Source: an uncultured Sphingomonas sp. (lineage in GTDB: Bacteria; Pseudomonadota; Alphaproteobacteria; Sphingomonadales; Sphingomonadaceae). Taken from it: DNA of 20,918 nucleotides. The notes beneath the pieces are model-generated. The model saw nothing but the letters and a program-made list of their open reading frames with translations, did not search any database and was not told the DNA's origin. How positions within the stretch are numbered: position 1 is the stretch's first letter; the number at the start of each line of letters is the position of its first letter. This document shows, in pieces, positions 1 to 7,796 of this stretch. The stretch spans positions 1 to 20,918 of the forward strand of contig NZ_CAKTFO010000035.1 of NCBI RefSeq assembly GCF_934560975.1, given 5' to 3'. The translations under genes and the position numbers were made by a program.

Positions 1-73
1 CCACCAACTTCCTCGCCATGGTCCAGCTTGCCTCAATGCGGCTGTGGCTCCGAGCTTATGAGTCTACGACCTA
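1..73 (+). mobile_element. Right end of an IS5-family insertion sequence (partial)
   Basis: The window opens inside an insertion sequence. The only visible part is the end of the transposase reading frame and the probable terminal inverted repeat around TGAGTCTACGACC. The stop codon TAG lies in a CTAG tetranucleotide (71-74). Some IS5 subgroups duplicate TA on insertion, so the element proper probably ends near 71 and the stop may be supplied by the target site. The left end and the second target copy lie outside the window, so the exact boundary is an inference. Confidence 0.6.
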
Positions 74-74
74 G
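3..74 (+). CDS. IS5-family transposase, C-terminal 23 residues (partial)
   Basis: Frame 3 reads through the window start and ends LASMRLWLRAYESTT-stop. The pattern of a hydrophobic helix, then RLWLR, then YEST is the characteristic C-terminus of IS5-family (DDE) transposases, which cut and rejoin the element's DNA. Only the tail is visible, so catalytic residues cannot be checked and it is unknown whether the full copy is intact. It runs toward the 3' end of typA, which is on the opposite strand about 250 bp away. Confidence 0.6.
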   Translation, partial: TNFLAMVQLASMRLWLRAYESTT

Positions 75-322
75 TTGGTGCTGGCGATATTGTCGAACGG
101 GATGGCGCGGACGGGAACATCCGGTCCCGAGTTGCGCGGCGGCGATGCGACCAGGGGTGCCGCTGCCCGCCAGCAGGACAGGCCGCCCGTGCGGACGCGC
201 ACCTGTCTGTTCGGGCGGCGCGTCTGCCAGTGCATCTTCAAGAGCGATGAGGTCCGCCTGGGCCGGTGCGCCGCAGAATAGCTGCGCACCGTTCTCGGCG
301 AACCTCAAGGCATCAGGGGCGA
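75..322. other. Uncertain stretch between IS end and typA; possible gene remnant
   Basis: About 250 bp with no gene I can assign. On the minus strand a frame is open from inside the typA 3' end to position 33, with a possible TTG start at 308. It reads plausibly (ADLIALEDALADAPPEQ, then GRPVLLAGSGTPGRIAAAQL) but enters the IS at its end. A second minus frame ends VPVRAIPFDNIASTN with a TAG at 71-73 supplied by the IS junction. The protein-like text thus switches frame near 110-130. This fits a broken gene truncated by the insertion, or simple GC-rich noise. I do not recognise a family. Confidence 0.25.
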
Positions 323-2161
323 TCAGGCCGCTTCCGAGCTCCGCTTGGCGCGCTTGCGATCGTGCGGGTCGAGGAAGCGCTTGCGCAGGCGGATGTTCTT
401 GGGCGTGACCTCGACCATCTCGTCGTCGTCGATATAGGCGATGGCCTGTTCCAGCGTCATCTTCTTCGGCGGGGTCAGGCGAATGGCATCGTCCTTGCCG
501 CCCGACGCGCGGAAGTTGGTCAGCTGCTTTGCCTTCATCGGATTGACCTCAAGGTCATCCGTCTTGGCATTCTCGCCGATCACCATGCCTTCGTAGAGCG
601 TCTCGCCATGGCCGACGAACAGGACGCCGCGCTCCTCCAGCGGGCCGAGAGCGTAGCTATTGGCTTCGCCCGCGCCGTTGGAGATCAGCACGCCGTTCTT
701 GCGGCCCTCGATCGCGCCCTTGTGGGGGCCATACTTCTCGAACAGGCGGTTCATGATGCCGGTGCCGCGCGTGTCCGACAGGAACTCGCCATGATAACCG
801 ATCAGGCCGCGCGACGGCGCGGAGAAGGTGATGCGCGTCTTGCCGCCGGTGGACGGCCGCATGTCGGTCATCTCCGCCTTGCGGAGGTTCATCTTCTCGA
901 CGACCGTGCCCGAATATTCGTCGTCCACGTCGATCACGACGGTTTCGTACGGCTCGGTCCGCTTGCCGTTCTCATCCTCGCCGAACAGCACGCGCGGGCG
1001 GCTGATGCCGAGTTCGAAGCCTTCGCGGCGCATCGTCTCGATCAGCACGCCGAGCTGGAGCTCGCCACGGCCCGCAACCTCGAAGCTGTCGCGGTCGGCG
1101 GCTTCGGTGATCTTGATGGCGACGTTCGATTCGGCTTCGCGCATCAGGCGGTCGCGGATCATGCGGCTGGTCACCTTGGTGCCCTCACGCCCCGCCATCG
1201 GCGAGTCGTTCACCGCGAAACGCATCGACAGGGTCGGCGGGTCGATCGGCTGCGCACGGATCGGCTCGTTCACCGACGTGTCGGCGATGGTGTTGGCCAC
1301 CGTCGCGACGGTCAGGCCGGCGAGGCTGATGATGTCGCCCGCCTGCGCTTCGTCGACCGGCACCCGATCGAGCCCGCGGAACGACATGATCTTGGACGCG
1401 CGGCCCGCTTCGATCACGTTGCCGTCGGCATCCAGCGCGTGGATCGGCTGGTTGACCTTGACGATGCCGGAATTGACGCGGCCGGTGAGGATGCGGCCGA
1501 GGAAATTGTCGCGATCGAGCAGGGTCACCAGGAAGGTGAACGGCGCTTCCAGATCGACCTTGGGCGCGGGAACGTGGCTGACGATCTTCTCGAACATCGG
1601 GATCAGCGTGCCTTCGCGCGCATCCATGTCGGTCGAGGCGTAGCCGTTGCGGCCCGAGGCGTAGAGCACCGGGAAGTCGAGCTGCTCGTCATTCGCGTCC
1701 AGCGACACGAACAGGTCGAACACCTCGTCCAGCACTTCCTGAATACGCGCGTCGGCGCGGTCGACCTTGTTGACGACGACGATCGGCTTGAGACCGAGCG
1801 CCAGCGCCTTGCCGGTCACGAACTTCGTCTGCGGCATCGCGCCTTCGGACGAATCGACCAGCAGGACGACGCCGTCGACCATGCTCAGGATGCGCTCCAC
1901 CTCACCGCCGAAGTCGGCGTGGCCGGGCGTATCGACGATGTTGATGCGCGTCTTTTCGCCATCGGGTGCTTCCCACTCGATCGAGGTGGGCTTGGCGAGG
2001 ATGGTGATGCCGCGCTCTTTTTCGAGGTCGTTCGAGTCCATCGCGCGTTCTTCCACGCGCTGATTGTCGCGGAAGGTGCCGGACTGGCGGAAGAGCTGGT
2101 CGACCAGGGTAGTCTTGCCATGATCGACGTGCGCGATAATGGCCACGTTGCGGAGGCGCAT
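323..2161 (-). CDS. typA: Ribosome-binding GTPase TypA/BipA
   Basis: This 612-residue translational GTPase of the EF-G-like family binds the ribosome and helps 50S assembly and stress or cold adaptation. All G motifs are visible: P-loop HVDHGKTT at 11-18, ERGIT (switch I) at 49-53, DTPGH at 77-81 and NKVD at 131-134. Beta-barrel, EF-G domain III/V-like and BipA-specific C-terminal regions follow. Length matches the family (about 605-615). The ATG at 2161 puts the P-loop at the usual distance from the N-terminus. It is divergent from the TelA-like gene, with about 155 bp between the two starts and a candidate promoter upstream. Nothing unusual in the protein; identity is secure. Confidence 0.97.
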   Translation of the reverse strand: MRLRNVAIIAHVDHGKTTLVDQLFRQSGTFRDNQRVEERAMDSNDLEKERGITILAKPTSIEWEAPDGEKTRINIVDTPGHADFGGEVERILSMVDGVVLLVDSSEGAMPQTKFVTGKALALGLKPIVVVNKVDRADARIQEVLDEVFDLFVSLDANDEQLDFPVLYASGRNGYASTDMDAREGTLIPMFEKIVSHVPAPKVDLEAPFTFLVTLLDRDNFLGRILTGRVNSGIVKVNQPIHALDADGNVIEAGRASKIMSFRGLDRVPVDEAQAGDIISLAGLTVATVANTIADTSVNEPIRAQPIDPPTLSMRFAVNDSPMAGREGTKVTSRMIRDRLMREAESNVAIKITEAADRDSFEVAGRGELQLGVLIETMRREGFELGISRPRVLFGEDENGKRTEPYETVVIDVDDEYSGTVVEKMNLRKAEMTDMRPSTGGKTRITFSAPSRGLIGYHGEFLSDTRGTGIMNRLFEKYGPHKGAIEGRKNGVLISNGAGEANSYALGPLEERGVLFVGHGETLYEGMVIGENAKTDDLEVNPMKAKQLTNFRASGGKDDAIRLTPPKKMTLEQAIAYIDDDEMVEVTPKNIRLRKRFLDPHDRKRAKRSSEAA

Positions 2162-2197
2162 GGTGGTCTTTCAGTTCGAGATTTCGGATCGCGTGCG

Positions 2198-2226
2198 CCT
2201 GTAGCCCATCCGCCGCATTGCAACAA
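2198..2226 (-). promoter_or_regulatory. Candidate sigma70-type promoter of typA
   Basis: Read on the minus strand: -35 TTGTTG (2226-2221), 17-bp gap, -10 TACAGG (2203-2198), about 36 nt before the typA ATG. Visual match only. Confidence 0.35.
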
Positions 2227-2259
2227 GGCACGGTGTGCGCCTCCCGCAAACCGTGTCAC

Positions 2260-2289
2260 TTGAATAATACAGCGATTGCCCCCTATCTT
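2260..2289 (+). promoter_or_regulatory. Candidate promoter of the TelA-like gene
   Basis: TTGAAT (2260-2265), 18-bp gap, TATCTT (2284-2289). A start about 7 nt downstream would leave a short leader carrying the GGAGAG Shine-Dalgarno at 2306-2311. This agrees with the TTG start at 2318. The sequence is AT-rich relative to its surroundings. Confidence 0.35.
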
Positions 2290-2317
2290 GGTTCTGTTCA
2301 CCGCTGGAGAGCGACCC

Positions 2318-3532
2318 TTGGCGACGACCGCGACCGACACGAAGATCGACGACCTGGTGCTGACCCCGCCCACGCCGGTGCAGCCGATCGCGCCAGCCAG
2401 GGCGGCGGGGCTGGTGCCCTTGCAGGCGGAGCAGCAGAGCCAGCTCGACGCCAAGGCGGAAGGGTTCGTCGCGGAACTGGCGGCGCTGGACGCCAACAGC
2501 CCGGAATTCGGCAGGAAGGTCGACCAGATTAGCAACATGGGCCGGCGCGAGATCGCCGAGGCGGCGGGCCAGTCCAACCGCTTTCTCGATCGTCCGGTGC
2601 GCGCCATGGACAGCGAGAGCGGCGTGGGCGCGAACCTGGCCGAACTGCGCCGTACGATCGAGGATCTCGATCCTGGCAAGCGCGGCAACCTGACCGCGCC
2701 CAAGAAACTGTTCGGCATCATCCCGTTCGGCAGCAAGCTGCGCGATTATTTCGACAGCTACAAATCGTCCCAGACCCACATCGCCTCGATCCTCTCCAGC
2801 CTGTCCAACGGCAAGGACGAGCTGACCAAGGACAATGCCGCGATCGACGTGGAGCGGCAGCAATTGTGGGCCGCGATGGGCCGGCTGGAGCAGATGATCC
2901 ATGTCTCCAAGGCGCTGGACACCAAGCTGGAGGGCAAGGCGCTGGAGCTGGAGGGGAGCGACCCCGCCAAGGCCAAGGCGATCCGCGAGACCGCTTTGTT
3001 CTACGTTCGCCAGCGCAGCCAGGACCTGCTGACCCAGATGGCGGTGACGGTGCAGGGCTATCTCGCGCTCGATCTGGTCAAGAAGAACAATGTGGAGCTG
3101 GTGAAGGGCGTCGATCGCGCTTCCACCACCACCGTCGCGGCGCTGCGGACGGCGGTGACGGTGGCGCAGGCGCTGACCAACCAGAAACTGGTGCTCGACC
3201 AGATCACGGCGCTGAACACCACCACCGCCAACATCATCGATTCGACCGGCAACCTGCTGCGCAGCCAGACCGCGCAGATCCACCAGCAGGCAGCGTCCGC
3301 CACCATCCCGATCGAGACTTTGCGCCGCGCGTTCCAGAATATCTACGACACGATGGACGCGGTCGATAAGTTCAAGCTGGAAGCGCTCGATTCGATGAAG
3401 ACCACCGTCGACAGCCTGTCGGGCGAGGTCGAGAAGTCGCGCGGTTATATCGCGCGGGCCGAGGGCGCGGCGCAGGCGCGGCTGACGGCAGGCGGCGCCG
3501 GCGCCGACGATCCGTTCAAGCCAGTGAACTGA
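2318..3532 (+). CDS. TelA family protein (toxic anion resistance family)
   Basis: This is a cytosolic, highly helical protein of the TelA/YaaN family (PF05816), named after tellurite resistance of plasmid TelA; the biochemical role is unknown and a cell-envelope link has been proposed for some homologues. Family features include the FGSKLRDYFDSY block (about 137-148), GKDEL (165-169), then long helical repeats rich in N, T and Q to the C-terminus. An upstream in-frame TTG exists at 2276, but I choose the TTG at 2318 because GGAGAG lies 6 nt before it; this gives 404 residues. The stop overlaps the next ATG as TGATG, so the two genes are translationally coupled. No Cys or metal-binding motif suggests direct anion chemistry. 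Confidence 0.88.
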   Translation: MATTATDTKIDDLVLTPPTPVQPIAPARAAGLVPLQAEQQSQLDAKAEGFVAELAALDANSPEFGRKVDQISNMGRREIAEAAGQSNRFLDRPVRAMDSESGVGANLAELRRTIEDLDPGKRGNLTAPKKLFGIIPFGSKLRDYFDSYKSSQTHIASILSSLSNGKDELTKDNAAIDVERQQLWAAMGRLEQMIHVSKALDTKLEGKALELEGSDPAKAKAIRETALFYVRQRSQDLLTQMAVTVQGYLALDLVKKNNVELVKGVDRASTTTVAALRTAVTVAQALTNQKLVLDQITALNTTTANIIDSTGNLLRSQTAQIHQQAASATIPIETLRRAFQNIYDTMDAVDKFKLEALDSMKTTVDSLSGEVEKSRGYIARAEGAAQARLTAGGAGADDPFKPVN

Positions 3533-4254
3533 TGGCCGACCTCAGGCGCATCTATTCGGAGGCTGACGAGGCGCGGCACCAGGCGGTGCTCCGTCGGGTG
3601 AGCAGCGCGGAACAGGCGCTCGCCAAGCGCGCGCGGCAGCGGCGGCGAGCGGCACAGGCGCGCGCGCTCAAGCGGATGATGATCGCGGCGGCCGTCATTG
3701 TCGCGGCGGCGATCGCCTGGGGCGTGGTGATCGGACCGATCGGACAGATGGGCTTCCTGGCGGCGGCGGTGGCGCTGGTGCTGAGCTGGGTGGCTGTGAT
3801 CACCGTGTCGCGCGTGCCGGAGGTGAATGTTGAGGCGCTGGGGCAGAGCGACCTGCCGCAATTGCCCGAGCGGACCGGCCTGTGGCTGCAAAGCCAGCGC
3901 GCCGCCTTGCCCCCGCCCGCCGTGCAGCTGGTGGATGCGATCGGCCTGAAGCTGGACACGCTCGCCCCGCAACTGGCCACGCTGGACCCGCGCGAACCCG
4001 CGGCGGCGGAGGTGCGCAAATTGCTGGCCGACGAACTGCCCGATCTGATCCAGGGCTATACCCGCGTGCCCGAAAGCATGCGCAAGGCGGATCGCGACGG
4101 ACTGGCCCCCGACCGGCAGCTGATCGAGGCGCTCGGCGTGGTGGACAGCGAACTGGCGCGGATGAGCAGCGATCTCGCCAGCGGCGACTTGCAGAAACTG
4201 GCCACCCAGGGCCGCTACCTGGAGCTCAAATACCGGGACGACGGCACGGTCTGA
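3532..4254 (+). CDS. Two-helix membrane protein, XpaC-like partner of TelA
   Basis: This 240-residue protein starts at the ATG overlapping the TelA stop codon. It has a basic, helical N-terminus (1-48, with a run of Arg/Lys/Gln), two closely spaced membrane helices (about 49-69 and 73-93), and a cytoplasmic C-terminal helical domain beginning LPQLPERTGLWL. In Bacillus the TelA homologue YaaN is encoded beside XpaC, a protein with the same plan (5-bromo-4-chloroindolyl phosphate hydrolysis family, whose name reflects an indirect phenotype). Architecture and position suggest an XpaC-like membrane anchor for TelA. I did not confirm sequence homology, so the family call is inference; the coupled membrane-partner role is more secure. 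Confidence 0.7.
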   Translation: MADLRRIYSEADEARHQAVLRRVSSAEQALAKRARQRRRAAQARALKRMMIAAAVIVAAAIAWGVVIGPIGQMGFLAAAVALVLSWVAVITVSRVPEVNVEALGQSDLPQLPERTGLWLQSQRAALPPPAVQLVDAIGLKLDTLAPQLATLDPREPAAAEVRKLLADELPDLIQGYTRVPESMRKADRDGLAPDRQLIEALGVVDSELARMSSDLASGDLQKLATQGRYLELKYRDDGTV

Positions 4255-4319
4255 CTTACCCCGATCGAAGGAAGGCAGAGTGCTAGAGGCAGCCGTCGAG
4301 CGGCCGCCTGACCAATCTC

Positions 4320-4694
4320 TCAAAAGAGCCGCCAGGGTGGATAGCGACGGTTGGAACCCGCATGGAATATGCAAAGCTGGTTGCCTGCCGGGTCCGAAAG
4401 ACGTGCTTCCCTCCACAACCAAGGTTGATCCCGCGGTTCGGATGAGAAGACAAGCCCCTCGCTTTGCAGGCGTGCAACCGTTGCATCAAGGTCGTCTACT
4501 TCGAGATAGATGACAGGTCCATTTGATGGCACCGCATCTTGCAGATGGATGGAAAAGGTCGCTTCGCCATGGGGTAGTTCAAATCGGGCATATTCGTCGC
4601 GCGACGAGACAATCAGGCGTAAGCCGAGTGTGCGATAGAACATGACACTCGCCTGAAAGTTGACCGCTGCTACAGTGACCTGATTCAGGCGCAT
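4320..4694 (-). CDS. VOC-fold (glyoxalase/bleomycin resistance-like) protein
   Basis: This 124-residue protein shows the paired beta-alpha-beta-beta-beta pattern of the vicinal oxygen chelate superfamily: SVMFYRTLGLRL at about 16-27, an IYLEVDDLDATVARL segment starting the second half (about 62-76), and the closing DPAGNQLCIF (about 101-110). The first ligand position, normally His in glyoxalase I, appears to be Gln5, so the substrate and even metal use are unclear; binding or sequestration of a small molecule is possible. The ATG at 4694 is chosen because GGAGGA lies 6 nt upstream. The gene stands alone between two plus-strand genes and has lower GC than its neighbours (128 of 240 G+C over 4441-4680), suggesting acquisition by transfer. 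Confidence 0.82.
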   Translation of the reverse strand: MRLNQVTVAAVNFQASVMFYRTLGLRLIVSSRDEYARFELPHGEATFSIHLQDAVPSNGPVIYLEVDDLDATVARLQSEGLVFSSEPRDQPWLWREARLSDPAGNQLCIFHAGSNRRYPPWRLF

Positions 4695-4718
4695 CGACGC
4701 TCCTCCATGATCGGCAGC

Positions 4719-4748
4719 AGAATAGCTTGGCGCGGTGCCGATCTTCAA
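4719..4748 (-). promoter_or_regulatory. Candidate promoter of the VOC gene
   Basis: On the minus strand: TTGAAG (4748-4743), 18-bp gap, TATTCT (4724-4719). The start would fall near 4712, followed by the GGAGGA ribosome site at 4706-4701 and the ATG at 4694. The spacing is self-consistent. Confidence 0.45.
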
Positions 4749-4924
4749 CGTGCGGCGGACCAAAGCCAAGGCCTGTCACATGCTTGTGAGTGCTTCCACG
4801 ATCTCCCCGGCAGTGGCACCGGCCGCCTATAGCCCCGATGCTCCGCCGTGAAATCGCGCGCAGGAGCGGCGAATTGTATAGCATTGTGTCTGGACGCCGG
4901 CAGGCGTGCGGAGCGGCTTGACGG

Positions 4925-6757
4925 GTGCGTGGCGCGGCCCGAGAGGCAAGGTACGACAACATCGTTCGCTGCTCGTGGGTGCCAGATCGTTTGAGCCCTT
5001 GTCCGCCGCAATCCCCTCGCTTCTGGTTCCTTCGGCTGTTCGCCGCGCTCCTGTGGGCGGCGGGCCTGGTGCCGTCATGGTCCCCCGCCATCGCCGAGAC
5101 GCTGCATGTCGGGCGAGAGCTGTGCCATGCCGTGACGCCGGACAATGCGCCAGCGCCTGATCGCTATCGCTGCGGGGGGCTGCCCGCCGGCTATGCACGC
5201 GGTACGCTGTGGCTGCGGGCCGATCTGACCCGCGACGCTGGCACCGACCAGGGAATCACCCTCCTGGTCCACCAGACCCGCTTTGAGCAGATGGCCGTGC
5301 TGTTCCGCTATGCCGACGGCCATGTCCGGCGGCAGGAGGTGCGGCGCGGCGACTATGGCGCACGCTGGCGGATCGGCGGGCAGATCGCCTTTGAGGCGCC
5401 GGAACATCCCGCGCGGCTCACCTCCGTGACGATGGGGTTCGCCCATCTGTCGAGCCACCGCCTGCTCCGCATCCGGCTGCTGGCGCCGGTGGAGGCCAAC
5501 CGCGACCTGGCGGGGGCGGCGGTGCTGACCGGCGGATCGCTGATCCTGCTGCTGGCGGGCGGAATCTACAATCTGGCGCTGTCAGCCGCCGTCCGCCGCC
5601 AGTTCCTGGCGTGGCACGGCCAATGGGCGGTGTGCGTGTTCGTGTGGGGCCTGCTCTGGTCGCAGGCGGCGCTGATCGTGGTGCCGGGGGTGGCCGGGAC
5701 GCCCGCCAGCCAGATCTCGACCTTTCTGGCCTGCCTTGCGGTCGGGCTTGCCACCGGCAGCGCGATCACCGCGCTGAAGGCCGTCCTGCCGCGATGGGCA
5801 CAGCGGGGGGTGTTCACCCTGGCAACCTTGGTCGTGCTGCTGGGCATCCCGGTTGCCGTCAGCCGCGGGCCGGGGCTGGACCTGTTGGGTGACATCCTGT
5901 CCGTCCTGACCCTGCTGGTGCTGGCCGCCGTTGCCGCGTGCATGACCTATGCCTGGCGGCGCGGCAGCGAACAGGCGCGCGACCTGATCAAGACCTGGAT
6001 CGTGCCGATGGCCGCCCTGGCCCTGACCATGGTGGTCGACCTCGACACATGGCTGTTCGGCGGCGGGTCGCAGATCGTGGTGCTGTTCGCCTCCGCCTTG
6101 CAGAGCATCTGGCTGTCCATCGCGGAAACCCGGCGGCTGGCGCACCTGCGGGTGGAGCTGGACGCCGCGCGGGCGGCGGAGCGGGCTCTGGCCGAGCTGG
6201 CCAATCGCGATCCCCTGACGGGATTGTTGAACCGTCGCGGCTTCGTCGCGCGGCTGGATCAGCTCTGCGCCGGCGCGCCCCACACGCCGCTCGGTCTGCT
6301 GCTGATCGATGTCGACCTGTTCAAGTCGATCAACGACCGCTTCGGTCACGAAGTCGGCGATTCGGTTCTGCGCTGCATGGCCGCCTATCTCCGCAAGCTG
6401 GACGAGGAAGGCTGCTTCACCGCGCGCATGGGGGGCGAGGAGTTCGCCGTGGCCGTACCCCGTCTCTCCTCCGCCGCACTGGAACGTTTCGCCGAACGGG
6501 TGCGCGGCGGGATGGCGCAATGCGACCATGGCGACGTCAGCAAGCACCGCACCGTCACCGTCAGCATCGGCGTGGCGCAGGGATCGACCACGACCGCCTT
6601 CCAGAAGCTGTATGCCGGCGCCGACCGCGCGCTCTACGACGCCAAGCGCGGCGGACGCGACCGGGTGGTGTTCCCCGCCCCGGGGGAAAGCGGCGGATCG
6701 CGCCAGTTGATGGAGCGCGACCAGATGGCCTTTCCCTGGGTCGACGCCGCGTCCTGA
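4925..6757 (+). CDS. 7TM-DISM membrane diguanylate cyclase (GGDEF)
   Basis: This protein makes cyclic di-GMP from two GTP, with output likely set by a periplasmic ligand. Order seen: hydrophobic signal segment (33-50, probable cleavage after AIA at 57), a periplasmic beta-rich domain (about 60-190, 7TMR-DISMED2 type), about seven membrane helices (195-400), a short helical linker (401-425), then GGDEF (426-585). NRDPLTGLLNRRGF and DVDLFKSINDRFGH are intact and the active-site motif is GGEEF (503-507), so it should be catalytic. The inhibitory RxxD five residues before the motif is absent (EEGC there). The GTG at 4925 gives 610 residues; a GTG at 4979 would leave a more usual signal peptide, so the start is uncertain. 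It converges on holA with a 13-bp gap. Confidence 0.93.
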   Translation: MRGAAREARYDNIVRCSWVPDRLSPCPPQSPRFWFLRLFAALLWAAGLVPSWSPAIAETLHVGRELCHAVTPDNAPAPDRYRCGGLPAGYARGTLWLRADLTRDAGTDQGITLLVHQTRFEQMAVLFRYADGHVRRQEVRRGDYGARWRIGGQIAFEAPEHPARLTSVTMGFAHLSSHRLLRIRLLAPVEANRDLAGAAVLTGGSLILLLAGGIYNLALSAAVRRQFLAWHGQWAVCVFVWGLLWSQAALIVVPGVAGTPASQISTFLACLAVGLATGSAITALKAVLPRWAQRGVFTLATLVVLLGIPVAVSRGPGLDLLGDILSVLTLLVLAAVAACMTYAWRRGSEQARDLIKTWIVPMAALALTMVVDLDTWLFGGGSQIVVLFASALQSIWLSIAETRRLAHLRVELDAARAAERALAELANRDPLTGLLNRRGFVARLDQLCAGAPHTPLGLLLIDVDLFKSINDRFGHEVGDSVLRCMAAYLRKLDEEGCFTARMGGEEFAVAVPRLSSAALERFAERVRGGMAQCDHGDVSKHRTVTVSIGVAQGSTTTAFQKLYAGADRALYDAKRGGRDRVVFPAPGESGGSRQLMERDQMAFPWVDAAS

Positions 6758-6770
6758 CCCCGCAGGGTCG

Positions 6771-7796
6771 TCAGCGGCGGCGGGCGGCGAAACGGGCGAT
6801 CGCCAATACCTCTTCCTCGGCCACGGCATTGCCGGCATAGCCCGAGGCCTTCACCTGCCGCTCCGCCTCGCCCAGGCGACCCATGGCGGTGGCGAGCGCC
6901 TCCGGCGTCCAGCGGGCAAGCTGCCCCCGCACCGTGTCGCGCTCCTTCCAGAAGATCGACTTGCCGGCGGTCTCCATCACCCGGTCGATGCTCTCGCCCT
7001 GCGCCATGCCCGACCGCAGCTGCGCCAGCTGGAGTGCGCGGCGGCCGAGCGCGCGGATCACCGGCACCCCTTCCATCCCCTCGCTCGCCAGCCGGGCGAG
7101 TTCGGCATCGGCCCTGGTCGGCTGACCGGAGAAGACGGCGTTGGTCAGCGCGGAAAGGTCGCCCTCTTCCGTCGCCGCGCCCAGCGCATCCAGCGCATCA
7201 TGGCCGAGCGGCTTCGGCCGATCCGGTGCGGCATCGGCGTAGAGCGCATATTTCTCCAGCTCACGCGCGATCAGCGCCCGGTCCCCGCCGGTGGCGGCGG
7301 CGATGCGACGGGCGACATCGGGAAGCAGTTGCAGGCCGAGGCCGCGCCCGCTTTCCACCACCACCGCATCGGCATCGCGCCCTTCCGGCAGGTAGCTGAC
7401 GTGTGACAGCGCCAGCGGGCTTGCCTCCACCAGCTTCAACAGCTTGGAATCCTTGCGCAACGCACCCGCGATCGCCGCGACGGGATTGCCCGCGGCGGGC
7501 GCTTCCAGCAACGCCTGCACCGCATCGAGCGCGTCGTCGGTCGCGGGATCGAGCCGGATCCAGCGCCGCCCGCCGAACAGGGAGATGGCGGCCGCCTCGT
7601 CCGCCAACCGCGCCGGATCGCCCTTCACTTGCGCGGCGGTCAGGTCGATCCGTTCGGCATCCGCCCCCACCGCCACGCCGAGCCGCGCCGCCAGCGCGCG
7701 CGACCCGGCCTCGTCGGGTCCGTAGAGCAGGTAGAGGCGAATCGCCGGATCGGCGCTGTCCAGCGCGCGGCGAAGCTTCGCCTCAGCGGGCTTCAT
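6771..7796 (-). CDS. holA: DNA polymerase III subunit delta
   Basis: This 341-residue clamp-loader delta subunit opens the beta sliding clamp as part of the DnaX complex. Support: length equal to the family (about 340), the N-terminal YLLYGPDEAGSRALAARL segment (about 22-39) resembling the degenerate AAA+ nucleotide site of HolA with no working Walker A, and the C-terminal helical collar with the ALATAMGRLGEAERQVKASG region. It is the last gene of the DUF3576-leuS-lptE-holA block. Its ATG lies 14 bp inside the end of lptE. The lptE-holA pairing is widely conserved in proteobacteria and strengthens both calls. Confidence 0.92.
   Translation of the reverse strand: MKPAEAKLRRALDSADPAIRLYLLYGPDEAGSRALAARLGVAVGADAERIDLTAAQVKGDPARLADEAAAISLFGGRRWIRLDPATDDALDAVQALLEAPAAGNPVAAIAGALRKDSKLLKLVEASPLALSHVSYLPEGRDADAVVVESGRGLGLQLLPDVARRIAAATGGDRALIARELEKYALYADAAPDRPKPLGHDALDALGAATEEGDLSALTNAVFSGQPTRADAELARLASEGMEGVPVIRALGRRALQLAQLRSGMAQGESIDRVMETAGKSIFWKERDTVRGQLARWTPEALATAMGRLGEAERQVKASGYAGNAVAEEEVLAIARFAARRR

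Noticed and set aside
2229..2255. CACGGT...ACCGTG inverted repeat between typA and the TelA-like gene
   Set aside because: Arms are only 6 bp with 15 bp between them and no extension; expected by chance at this GC, although it lies in a promoter region.
266..2263. 665-codon open frame on the plus strand across typA
   Set aside because: It is the antisense shadow of typA, whose motifs are unambiguous. The product is rich in His, Asp, Arg and Val with no domain, typical of a complement frame in GC-rich DNA.
2171..3283. 370-codon minus-strand frame across the TelA-like gene
   Set aside because: Antisense shadow; the TelA family pattern on the plus strand is clear and has a ribosome site.
5582..6838. 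418-codon minus-strand frame across the GGDEF gene
   Set aside because: Antisense shadow; the plus-strand protein has intact domains and motifs.
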